A stretch of 64,000 bases of DNA from contig NC_079879.1 in the NCBI RefSeq assembly GCF_029227915.1, positions 27,968,501 to 28,032,500 on the forward strand, read 5' to 3'. Position numbers and translations under genes: made by a program. Positions 33,381 through 45,730 of this stretch are shown here, one piece after another; the stretch's first letter is position 1, and the number at the start of each line of letters is the position of its first letter. The stretch comes from Hydractinia symbiolongicarpus (lineage: Eukaryota; Cnidaria; Hydrozoa; Anthoathecata; Hydractiniidae). The notes beneath the pieces are model-generated. The model worked only from the letters and a program-made list of their open reading frames with translations. It had not been told where the DNA came from and did no database searches.

Positions 33381-36300
33381 GCTAGGATTGGTCCCACAGT
33401 AAAAAATGAATATTTCATCTACATTTTTAAATAAGGCGCTACCACAGCAACCAGTTTAATCGTTGAATGCCAGCAATCATGTCAAACTAAGAAAAATGTT
33501 ATTTCTTGGATTCCAGTTTTCTTTTTAATCACATTTATAAGGTTAAAGACCAAAATCAGTTCAATTAAGTCCCACAGTCAATCGTTTCACTGTTAAAAGC
33601 GATGCAACCTAGTAATATCAGAAACATATCGTTCAATACATGTTGGTAGAAATATGTTACGCAATCGTTGTAATTCATACGGACTGATAACGTTAGAAAG
33701 TCAATGAAATATAGTTTTTGAAACTGCCTCTATTTCTTTAACGCGCGTTAACGGCTAGTATTGGTCCCACAGTAAAAAATGACTTATTTATCAAAATTTT
33801 TAAATGAAGCGTTACCACAGCGCGCAGTGTAATCGCTGAGTTCCAGCAATCGGGTATAATTAAGAATAATGTTATTTCTTGGAGTCCAAGTGCCTCATTT
33901 ATCACATTTATAAGGTCAAAGTCTAAAATCAGTTCAATTAAGGCCCACAATCAACCGTTTCACTGTTAAAAGCGATGCAACCTAGTAATATCAGAAAAAT
34001 ATTGCTAAATTCATGTTGGTACGAATATGTGACGCAACCGTCGTAACTCAAGCGGACTGATACCGTTGGAGAGTTCGTTAAATTTAGTTCTTGAAACTAT
34101 CTCTATTTCTTCAGCGCGCTAACGGCTAGGATTGGTCCCACAGTAAAAAATGAATTTTTTATCTACATTTTTAAATAAAGCGCTACCACAGCGCCAAGTG
34201 TAATCACTGAATTCCAGCAGGTCAAATTAAGAAGAATGTTATTTCTTCGAGTCCAATTGTTTCATTTATCACATTTATTAGGTCAAAGTCTAAAATCAGT
34301 TCAATTAAGTCTCACAGTCAATCGTTTCACAGTTAAAAGCGACGCAACCTAGTAATATCAGAAACATATCGCTAAACACATGTTGGTAAGAAAATGCGAC
34401 GCAATCGTTGTAATTCATACGAACTGATACCGTTAGAAAGTCAATGAAATATAGTTTTTGAAACTGTCTCCATTTTTTGAGCTCGTGTTAACGGCTAGGA
34501 TTGGTCCCACAGTAAAAAATGAGTTCTTTATCTATATTTTTAAATAACGCCCTACCACAGCAACCAGTTTAATCGCCGAGTTCCAGCCATCATGTCAAAC
34601 TAAGAAAAATGTTATTTCTTGGAGTCCAATTGTCTCTTTTATCACATTTATAAGGTCAGAGTTTAAAATCAGTTCAATTAAGTCCCACAGTCAATCGTTT
34701 CACTGTTAAAAGCGAAGCAACCTAGTAATATCAGAAACATATCGCTCAATACATGTTGGTAGGAATATGTGACGCAATCGTTGTAATTCATACGGACTGA
34801 TAACGTTAGAAAGTCAATTAAATATAGTTTTTGAAACTGTCTCCATTTCTTTAGCGCGCGCTAGCGGCTAGTTTGGTCCCACAGTAAAGATTGACTTATT
34901 TATCTAAATTTTTAAATGATGCGTTGCCACAGCGCGCAGTGTAACCGCTGAGTAACCGCAATCGGGTCAAATTAAGAATAATGTTATTTCTTGGAGTCCA
35001 AGTGTCTCATTTATCACATTTATAAGGTCAAAGTCTAAAATCAGTTCAATTAAGGCCCACATTCAATCGTTTCACTGTTAAAAGCGATGCAACCTAGTAA
35101 TATCAGAAACATATCGCTCAATACATGTTGGTAGGAATATGTGACGCAATCGTTGTAATTCATACGGACTGATAACGTTAGAAAGTCAATGAAATATAGT
35201 TTTTGAAACTGCCTCTATTTCTTTAACGCGCGTTAACGGCTAGTATTGGTCCCACAGTAAAGAATGACTTATTTATCTAAATTTTTAAATGAAGCGTTAC
35301 CACAGCGCGCAGTGTAATCGCTGATTTCCAGCAATCGGGTGAAATTAAGAATAATGTTATTTCTTGGAGTCCAAGTGTCTCATTGTAACATGTATAAGGT
35401 CACAGTCCAAAATCAGTTCAATAAAGTCCTACAGTCAATTGTTTCACAGTTAAAAGCGACGCAACCTAGTAATATCAGAAACATATCGCTAAACACATGT
35501 TGGTAAGAAAATGCGACTCAATCGTTGTAATTCATACGAACTGATACCGTTAGAAAGTCAATGAAATATAGTTTTTGAAACTGTCTCCATTTTTTGAGCG
35601 CGTGTTAACGGCTAGGATTGGTCCCACAGTAAAAAATGAGTTTTTTATCTACATTTTTAAATAACGCCCTACCACAGCAACCAGTTTAATCGCCGAGTTC
35701 CAGCCATCATGTCAAACTAAGAAAAATGTTATTTCTTGGAGTCTAATTGTCTTTTTTATCACATTTATAAGGTCATAGTTTAAAATCAGTTCAATTCAGT
35801 CCCACAGTCAATCGTTTCACTGTTAAAAGCGATGCAACCTAGTAATATCAGAAACATATCGCTCAATACATGTTGGTAGGAATATGTGACGCAATCGTTG
35901 TAATTCATACGGACTGATAACGTTAGAAAGTCAATGAAATATAATTTTTGAAACTGCCTCTATTTCTTTAACGCGCGTTAACGGCTAGTATTGGTCCCAC
36001 AGTAAAGAATGACTTATTTATCTAAATTTTTAAATGAAGCGTTACCACAGCGCGCAGTGTAATCGCTGAGTTCCAGCAATCAAGTATAATTAAGAATAAT
36101 GTTATTTCTTGGAGTCCAAGTGCCTCATTTATCACATTTATAAGGTCAAAGTCTACAATCAGTTCAATTAAGGCCCACAGTCAACCGTTTCACTGTTAAA
36201 AGCGATGCAACCTAGTAATATCAGAAAAATATTGCTAAATTCATGTTGGTACGAATATGTGACGCAACCGTCGTAACTCAAGCGGACTGATACCGTTGGA

Positions 36301-36944
36301 GAGTTCGTTAAATTTAGTTCTTGAAACTATCTCTATTTCTTCAGCGCGCTAACGGCTAGGATTGGTCCCACAGTAAAAAATGAATTTTTTATCTACATTT
36401 TTAAATAAAGCGCTACCACAGCGCCAAGTGTAATCACTGAATTCCAGCATGTCAAATTAAGAAGAATGTTATTTCTTCGAGTCCAATTGTTTCATTTATC
36501 ACATTTATTAGGTCAAAGTCTAAAATCAGTTCAATTAAGTCCCACAGTCAATTGTTTCACAGTTACAAGCGACGCAACCTAGTAATATCAGAAACATATC
36601 GCTAAACACATGTTGGTAAGAAAATGCGACGCAATCGTTGTAATTCATACGAACTGATACCGTTAGAAAGTCAATGAAATATAGTTTTTGAAACTGTCTC
36701 CATTTTTTGAGCGCGTGTTAACGGCTAGGATTGGTCCCACAGTAAAAAATGAGTTTTTTATCTACATTTTTAAATAACGCCCTACCACAGCAACCAGTTT
36801 AATCGACGAGTTCCAGCCATCATGTCAAACTAAGAAAAATGTTATTTCTTGGAGTCCAATTGTCTCTTTTATCACATTTATAAGGTCAGAGTTTAAAATC
36901 AGTTCAATTAAGTCCCACAATGAATCGTTTCACTGTTAAAAGCG
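33381..36944 (+). repeat. Domain B units a-b-c-a-a-c-a-b-c
   Basis: Units at 33602 (a), 33975 (b, 367 bp), 34342 (c), 34715 (a), 35087 (a), 35459 (c), 35832 (a), 36205 (b, 367 bp) and 36572 (c). The abc trio at 33602-34714 recurs at 35832-36944, offset 2230 bp. Domain B signatures appear throughout: GTAATTCATACGG, GAAATATAGTTTTTG, and GCGCGTG in place of GCGCGCG. The b units lack six bases at CCAGCAGGTC or CCAGCATGTC. No gene is present. Confidence 0.88.
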
Positions 36945-39171
36945 ATGAAACCTGGTAATATCAGAAACATAGCGCTAAATACATGTTGGTACGAATATGA
37001 GACGCAATCGTTGTAATTCATACGTACTGATACCGTTAGAAAGTCAATAAAATATAGTTTTTGAAACTGTCTCTATTTCTTGAGGGCGTGCTAACGACTA
37101 GGATTGGTCTCACATTAAAAAATGAATTTTTTATATACATTTTAAAATAAAGCGCTACCAGAGCGCCCAGTGTAATCGCTTAGTTCCAGCAATCATGTCA
37201 AATTAAGAAGAATGTTATTTTTTGGAGTCCAATTGTCTCATTATAACATTTATAAGGTCACAGTCCAAAATCAGTTCAATGAAGTACTACAGTCAATTGT
37301 TTCACTGTTAAAAGCAATGAAACCTAGTAATATCAGAAAAATATTGCTAAATGCATGTTGGTACGAATATGTGACGCAACCGTTGTAACTCAAACGGACT
37401 GATACCGTTAAAATGTCAATGAATATAGTTTTCGAAGCTGTCTCTCTTTATTCAGCGCGCTAACGGCTAGGATTGGTCCCACAGTAAAAAAAGACTTTTT
37501 TATCTAAATTTTTAAAAGAAGCGCTACCACAGCGCCAAGTGTAATCGCTGAATTCCAGCAATCAGGTCAAATTAAGAAGAATGTTATTTCTCGGAGTCCA
37601 ATTGTCTCATTTATCACATTTATAAGGTCAAAGTCTAAAATCAGTTCCATTAAGTCCCACATTGAATTGTTTCACAGTTAAAAGCGACGCAACCTAGTAA
37701 TATCAGAATCATATCGCTAAACAGATGTTGGTACGAATATGTGAGGCAATGGTTGTAATTCATACGGACTGATACCGTTAGAAAGTCAATGAAATATAGT
37801 TTTTGAAACTGTCTCTATTTTCTTCAGCGTGCTAACGGCAAGGATTGGTCCCACAGTAAAAAATGTTTTTTTTATTTACATTTTTGAATAAAGCGCTACC
37901 ACACCTCCCAGTTTAATCACTGAGTTCCAGCAATCATGTCAAACTAAGAAAAATGTTATTTCTTGGAGTCCAATTGCCTCATTTATCCCATTTATAAGGT
38001 CAAAGTCTAAAATCAGTTCAATTAAGTCCCACAGTCAATTGTTTCACAGTTAAAAGCGACGCAACCTAGTAATATCAGAATCATATCGCTAAACAGATGT
38101 TGGTACGAATATGTGACGCAATGGTTGTGATTCATACGGACTGATACCGTTAGAAAGTCAATGAAATATAGTTTTTGAAACTGTCTCTATTTTCTTCAGC
38201 GTGCTAACGGCAAGGATTGGTCCCACAGTAAAAAATGTTTTTTTTATTTACATTTTTGAATGAAGCGCTACCACAGCTCCCAGTTTAATCACTGAGTTCC
38301 AGCAATTATGTCAAACTAAGAAAAATGTTATTTCTTGGAGTCCAATTGCCTCATTTATCACATTTTTAAGGTCAAAGTCTAAAATCAGGTCAATTAAGTC
38401 CCACGGTCATATGTTTCACAGTTAAAAGCGACGGAACCTAATAATATCAGAAAAATATCGCTAAATGCATGTTGGTACGAATATGTGACGCAATCGATGT
38501 AATTTATACGGACTGATACCGTTAGAAAGTCAATGAAATATAGTTTTTGAAACTGTCTCTATTTTTTGAGCGCGTGCTAACGGCTAGGATTGGTCCCACA
38601 GTAAAAAATGATTTTTTTATCTACATTTTTAAATAAAGCGCTACCACAGCTCCCAGTTTAATTGCTGAGTTCCAGCAATCATGTGAGACTAAAAGAAATG
38701 TTATTTCTTGGAGTCCAGTTAACTCATTATAACAGTTAAAAGGTCAAAGTCTAAAATCAGTTCATAAAAGATCCACAGTCAATCGTTGCGCTGTTAATAG
38801 CGATAGAACCTAGTAATATCAGAAACATATCGCTAAGTACATGTTGGTACGAATATGTGACGCAATCGTTGTAATTCATACGGACTGATACCGTTAGAAA
38901 GTCAATGAAATATAGTTTTTGAAACTGTCTCTATTTTTTGAGCGCGTGCTAACGGCTAGGATTAGTCCCACAGTAAAAAATGAATTTTTTATCTACATTT
39001 TTAAATAAAGCGCTACCACAGCGCCAAGTGTAATCACTGAATTCCAGCAGGTCAAATTAAGAAGAATGTTATTTCTTCGAGTCCAATTGTTTCATTTATC
39101 ACATTTATTAGGTCAAAGTCTAAAATCAGTTCAATTAAGTCCCACAGTCAATTGTTTCACAGTTACAAGCG
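36945..39171 (+). repeat. Domain B units d-e-f-f-g-h
   Basis: Units at 36945 (d), 37317 (e), 37687 (f), 38059 (f), 38431 (g) and 38803 (h). The two adjacent f units are a single-unit duplication (AATCATATCGCTAAACAG in both). The e-f-g-h order recurs at 42514-44001 and 44374-45856 without the second f. The h unit is 369 bp because it has CCAGCAGGTC. Confidence 0.86.
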
Positions 39172-41770
39172 ACGCAACCTAGTAATATCAGAAACATATC
39201 GCTAAACACATGTTGGTAAGAAAATGCGACGCAATCGTTGTAATTCATACGAACTGATACCGTTAGAAAGTCAATGAAATATAGTTTTTGAAACTGTCTC
39301 CATTTTTTGAGCGCGTGTTAACGGCTAGGATTGGTCCCACTGTAAAAAATGAGTTTTTTATCTACATTTTTAAATAACGCCGTACCACAGCAACCAGTTT
39401 AATCGACGAGTTCAAGCCATCATGTCAAACTAAGAAAAATGTTATTCCTTGGAGTCCAATTGTCTCTTTTATCACATTTATAAGGTCAGAGTTTAAAATC
39501 AGTTCAATTAAGTCCCACAGTCAATCGTTTCACTGTTAAAAGCGATGCAACCTAGTAATATCAGAAACATATCGCTCAATACATGTTGGTAGGAATATGT
39601 GACGCAATCGTTGTAATTCATACGGACTGATAACGTTAGAAAGTCAATGAAATATAATTTTTGAAACTGCCTCTATTTCTTTAACGCGCGTTAACGGCTA
39701 GTATTGGTCCCACAGTAAAGAATGACTTATTTATCTAAATTTTTAAATGAAGCGTTACCACAGCGCGCAGTGTAATCGCTGAGTTCCAGCAATCAAGTAT
39801 AATTAAGAATAATGTTATTTCTTGGAGTCCAAGTGCCTCATTTATCACATTTATAAGGTCAAAGTCTAAAATCAGTTCAATTAAGGCCCACAGTCAATCG
39901 TTTCACTGTTAAAAGCGATGCAACCTAGTAACATCAGAAAAATATTGCTAAATTCATGTTGGTACGAATATGTGACGCAACCGTCGTAACTCAAGCGGAC
40001 TGACACCGTTGGAGAGTTCGTTAAATTTAGTTCTTGAAACTATCTCTATTTCTTCAGCGCGCTAACGGCTAGGATTGGTCCCACAGTAAAAAATGAATTT
40101 TTTATCTACAATTTTAAATAAAGCGCTACCACAGCGCCAAGTGTAATCACTGAATTCCAGCATGTCAAATTAAGAAGAATGTTATTTCTTCGAGTCCAAT
40201 TGTTTCATTTATCACATTTATTAGGTCAAAGTCTAAAATCAGTTCAATTAAGTCCCACAGTCAATTGTTTCACAGTTACAAGCGACGCAACCTAGTAATA
40301 TCAGAAACATATCGCTAAACACATGTTGGTAAGAAAATGCGACGCAATCGTTGTAATTCATACGAACTGATACCGTTAGAAAGTCAATGAAATATAGTTT
40401 TTGAAACTGTCTCCATTTTTTGAGCGCGTGTTAACGGCTAGGATTGGTCCCACAGTAAAAAATGAGTTTTTTATCTACATTTTTAAATAACGCCCTACCA
40501 CAGCAACCAGTTTAATCGACGAGTTCCAGCCATCATGTCAAACTAAGAAAAATGTTATTTCTTGGAGTCCAATTGTCTCTTTTATCACATTTATAAGGTC
40601 AGAGTTTAAAATCAGTTCAATTAAGTCCCACAGTCAATCGTTTCACTGTTAAAAGCGATGCAACCTAGTAATATCAGAAACATATCGCTCAATACATGTT
40701 GGTAGGAATATGTGACGCAATCGTTGTAATTCATACGGACTGATAACGTTAGAAAGTCAATGAAATATAATTTTTGAAACTGCCTCTATTTCTTTAACGC
40801 GCGTTAACGGCTAGTATTGGTCCCACAGTAAAGAATGACTTATTTATCTAAATTTTTAAATGAAGCGTTACCACAGCGCGCAGTGTAATCGCTGAGTTCC
40901 AGCAATCAAGTATAATTAGGAATAATGTTATTTCTTGGAGTCCAAGTGCCTCATTTATCACATTTATAAGGTCAAAGTCTAAAATCAGTTCAATTAAGGC
41001 CCACAGTCAATCGTTTCACTGTTAAAAGCGATGCAACCTAGTAACATCAGAAAAATATTGCTAAATTCATGTTGGTACGAATATGTGACGCAACCGTCGT
41101 AACTCAAGCGGACTGATACCGTTGGAGAGTTCGTTAAATTTAGTTCTTGAAACTATCTCTATTTCTTCAGCGCGCTAACGGCTAGGATTGGTCCCACAGT
41201 AAAAAATGAATTTTTTATCTACAATTTTAAATAAAGCGCTACCACAGCGCCAAGTGTAATCACTGAATTCCAGCATGTCAAATTAAGAAGAATGTTATTT
41301 CTTCGAGTCCAATTGTTTCATTTATCACATTTATTACGTCAAAGTCTAAAATCAGTTCAATTAAGTCCCACAGTCAATTGTTTCACAGTTACAAGCGACG
41401 CAACCTAGTAATATCAGAAACATATCGCTAAACACATGTTGGTAAGAAAATGCGACGCAATCGTTGTAATTCATACGAACTGATACCGTTAGAAAGTCAA
41501 TGAAATATAGTTTTTGAAACTGTCTCCATTTTTTGAGCGCGTGTTAACGGCTAGGATTGGTCCCACAGTAAAAAATGAGTTTTTTATCTACATTTTTAAA
41601 TAACGCCCTACCACAGCAACCAGTTTAATCGACGAGTTCCAGCCATCATGTCAAACTAAGAAAAATGTTATTTCTTGGAGTCCAATTGTCTCTTTTATCA
41701 CATTTATAAGGTCAGAGTTTAAAATCAGTTCAATTAAGTCCCACAGTGAATCGTTTCACTGTTAAAAGCG
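39172..41770 (+). repeat. 3-unit higher-order repeat (c-a-b), 1113-bp period
   Basis: Units at 39172 (c), 39545 (a), 39918 (b), 40285 (c), 40658 (a), 41031 (b) and 41398 (c). Three successive offsets equal 1113 bp exactly. All three c units share GTTACAAGCGACG. Differences are few, for example GACACCG at 40003 versus GATACCG one period later. The same trio in 35832-36944 is an older relative. Confidence 0.92.
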
Positions 41771-43834
41771 ATGAAACCTTGTACTATCAGAAACATAGCG
41801 CTAAATACATGTTGGTACGAATATGAGACGCAATCGTTGTAATTCATACGTACTGATACCGTTAGAAAGTCAATGAAATATAGTTTTTGAAACTGTCTCT
41901 CTTTCTTCAGCGCGCTAACGGCTAGGATTGGTCCCACAGTAAAAAAAGACTTTTTTATCTAAATTTTTAAATGAAGCGCTACCACAGCGCCAAGTGTAAT
42001 CGCTGAATTCCAGCAATCAGGTCAAATTAAGAAGAATGTTATTTCTCGGAGTCCAATTGTCTCATTTATCACATTTATAAGGTCAAAGTCTAAAATCAGT
42101 TCCATTAATTCCCACATTCAATTGTTTCACAGTTAAAAGCGACGCAACCTAGTAATATCAGAATCATATCGCTAAACAGATGTTGGTACGAATATGTGAG
42201 GCAATGGTTGTAATTCATACGGACTGATACCGTTAGAAAGTCAATGAAATATAGTTTTTGAAACTGTCTCTATTTTTTGAGCGCGTGCTAACGGCTAGGA
42301 TTGGTCCCACAGTAAGAAATGATTTTTTTATCTACATTTTTAAATAAAGCGCTACCACAGCTCCCAGTTTAAATGCTGAGTTCCAGCAATCATGTCAGAC
42401 TAAGAAAAATGTCATTTCTTGGAGTCCAGTTGACTCATTATAACAGTTAAAAGGTCACAGTCCAAAATCAGTTCAATGAAGTACTACAGTCAATTGTTTC
42501 ACTGTTAAAAGCAATGAAACCTAGTAATATCAGAAAAATATTGCTAAATGCATGTTGGTACGAATATGTGACGCAACCGTTGTAACTCAAACGGACTGAT
42601 ACCGTTAGAATGTCAATGAAATATAGTTTTCGAAGCTGCTCTCTTTCTTCAGCGCGCTAACGGCTAGGATTGGTCCCACAGTAAAAAAAGACTTTTTTAT
42701 CTAAATTTTTAAATGAAGCGCTACCACAGCGCCAAGTGTAATCGCTGAATTCCAGCAATCAGGTCAAATTAAGAAGAATGTTATTTCTTGGAGTCCAATT
42801 GTCTCATTTATCACATTTATAAGGTCAAAGTCTAAAATCAGTTCAATTAAGTCCCACAGTCAATTGTTTCACAGTTAAAAGCGACGCAACCTAGTAATAT
42901 CAGAATCATATCGCTAAACAGATGTTGGTACGAATATGTGACGCAATGGTTGTGATTCATACGGACTGATACCGTTAGAAAGTCAATGAAATATAGTTTT
43001 TGAAACTGTCTCTATTTTCTTCAGCGTGCTAACGTCAAGGATTGGTCCCACAGTAAAAAATGTTTTTTTTATTTACATTTTTGAATAAAGCGCTACCACA
43101 GCTCCCAGTTTAATCACTGAGTTCCAGCAATCATGTCAAACTAAGAAAAATGTTATTTCTTGGAGTCCAATTGCCTCATTTATCACATTTTTAAGGTCAA
43201 AGTCTAAAATCAGGTCAATTAAGTCCCACGGTCATATGTTTCACAGTTAAAAGCGACGGAACCTAATAATATCAGAAAAATATCGCTAAATGCATGTTGG
43301 TACGAATATGTGACGCAATCGATGTAATTTATACGGACTGATACCGTTAGAAAGTCAATGAAATATAGTTTTTGAAACTGTCTCTATTTTTTGAGCGCGT
43401 GCTAACGCCTAGGATTGGTCCCACAGTAAAAAATGATTTTTTTTATCTACATTTTTAAATAAAGCGCTACCACAGCTCCCAGTTTAATTGCTGAGTTCCA
43501 GCAATCATGTCAGACTAAAAAAAATGTTATTTCTTAGACTCCAGTTAACTCATTATAACAGTTAAAAGGTCAAAGTCTAAAATCAGTTCATATAAGATCC
43601 ACAGTCAATCGTTGCGCTGTTAGTAGCGATAGAACCTAGTAATATCAGAAACATATCGCTAAGTACATGTTGGTACGAATATGTGACGCAATCGTTGTAA
43701 TTCATACGGACTGATACCGTTAGAAAGTCAATGAAATATAGTTTTTGAAACTGTCTCTATTTTTTGAGCGCGTGCTAACGGCTAGGATTAGTCCCACAGT
43801 AAAAAATGAATTTTTTATCTACATTTTTAAATAA
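41771..43834 (+). repeat. Unit d, then 5-unit higher-order repeat f-e-f-g-h, copy 1
   Basis: Units at 41771 (d), 42142 (f), 42514 (e), 42884 (f), 43256 (g) and 43629 (h). The match to copy 2 begins inside unit d, at about 41975, and each landmark recurs 1860 bp later (1859 after one T is lost from a T-run near 43435). The e units carry TTTTCGAAGCTG, which changes the usual CAGTTT/AAACTG arms. Confidence 0.9.
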
Positions 43835-45730
43835 AGCGCTACCACAGCGCCAAGTGTAATCACTGAATTCCAGCAATCAGGTCAAATTAAGAAGAATGTT
43901 ATTTCTCGGAGTCCAATTGTCTCATTTATCACATTTATAAGGTCAAAGTCTAAAATCAGTTCCATTAAGTCCCACATTTAATTGTTTCACAGTTAAAAGC
44001 GACGCAACCTAGTAATATCAGAATCATATCGCTAAACAGATGTTGGTACGAATATGTGAGGCAATGGTTGTAATTCATACGGACTGATACCGTTAGAAAG
44101 TCAATGAAATATAGTTTTTGAAACTGTCTCTATTTTTTGAGCGCGTGCTAACGGCTAGGATTGGTCCCACAGTAAGAAATGATTTTTTTATCTACATTTT
44201 TAAATAAAGCGCTACCACAGCTCCCAGTTTAAATGCTGAGTTCCAGCAATCATGTCAGACTAAGAAAAATGTCATTTCTTGGAGTCCAGTTGACTCATTA
44301 TAACAGTTAAAAGGTCACAGTCCAAAATCAGTTCAATGAAGTACTACAGTCAATTGTTTCACTGTTAAAAGCAATGAAACCTAGTAATATCAGAAAAATA
44401 TTGCTAAATGCATGTTGGTACGAATATGTGACGCAACCGTTGTAACTCAAACGGACTGATACCGTTAGAATGTCAATGAAATATAGTTTTCGAAGCTGCT
44501 CTCTTTCTTCAGCGCGCTAACGGCTAGGATTGGTCCCACAGTAAAAAAAGACTTTTTTATCTAAATTTTTAAATGAAGCGCTACCACAGCGCCAAGTGTA
44601 ATCGCTGAATTCCAGCAATCAGGTCAAATTAAGAAGAATGTTATTTCTTGGAGTCCAATTGTCTCATTTATCACATTTATAAGGTCAAAGTCTAAAATCA
44701 GTTCAATTAAGTCCCACAGTCAATTGTTTCACAGTTAAAAGCGACGCAACCTAGTAATATCAGAATCATATCGCTAAACAGATGTTGGTACGAATATGTG
44801 ACGCAATGGTTGTGATTCATACGGACTGATACCGTTAGAAAGTCAATGAAATATAGTTTTTGAAACTGTCTCTATTTTCTTCAGCGTGCTAACGTCAAGG
44901 ATTGGTCCCACAGTAAAAAATGTTTTTTTTATTTACATTTTTGAATAAAGCGCTACCACAGCTCCCAGTTTAATCACTGAGTTCCAGCAATCATGTCAAA
45001 CTAAGAAAAATGTTATTTCTTGGAGTCCAATTGCCTCATTTATCACATTTTTAAGGTCAAAGTCTAAAATCAGGTCAATTAAGTCCCACGGTCATATGTT
45101 TCACAGTTAAAAGCGACGGAACCTAATAATATCAGAAAAATATCGCTAAATGCATGTTGGTACGAATATGTGACGCAATCGATGTAATTTATACGGACTG
45201 ATACCGTTAGAAAGTCAATGAAATATAGTTTTTGAAACTGTCTCTATTTTTTGAGCGCGTGCTAACGCCTAGGATTGGTCCCACAGTAAAAAATGATTTT
45301 TTTATCTACATTTTTAAATAAAGCGCTACCACAGCTCCCAGTTTAATTGCTGAGTTCCAGCAATCATGTCAGACTAAAAAAAATGTTATTTCTTGGACTC
45401 CAGTTAACTCATTATAACAGTTAAAAGGTCAAAGTCTAAAATCAGTTCATATAAGATCCACAGTCAATCGTTGCGCTGTTAATAGCGATAGAACCTAGTA
45501 ATATCAGAAACATATCGCTAAGTACATGTTGGTACGAATATGTGACGCAATCATTGTAATTCATACGGACTGATACCGTTAGAAAGTCAATGAAATATAG
45601 TTTTTGAAACTGTCTCTATTTTTTGAGCGCGTGCTAACGGCTAGGATTAGTCCCACAGTAAAAAATGAATTTTTTATCTACATTTTTAAATAAAGCGCTA
45701 CCACAGCGCCAAGTGTAATCACTGAATTCC
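43835..45730 (+). repeat. 5-unit higher-order repeat f-e-f-g-h, copy 2 (1.86 kb)
   Basis: Units at 44002 (f), 44374 (e), 44744 (f), 45116 (g) and 45488 (h). Noted differences from copy 1: TTGGACTCC for TTAGACTCC near 45394, TAATAGCG for TAGTAGCG at 45481, CATTG for CGTTG near 45552. The copy ends in h at about 45730, where CCAGCAGGTC replaces CCAGCAATCAGGTC. Confidence 0.9.
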
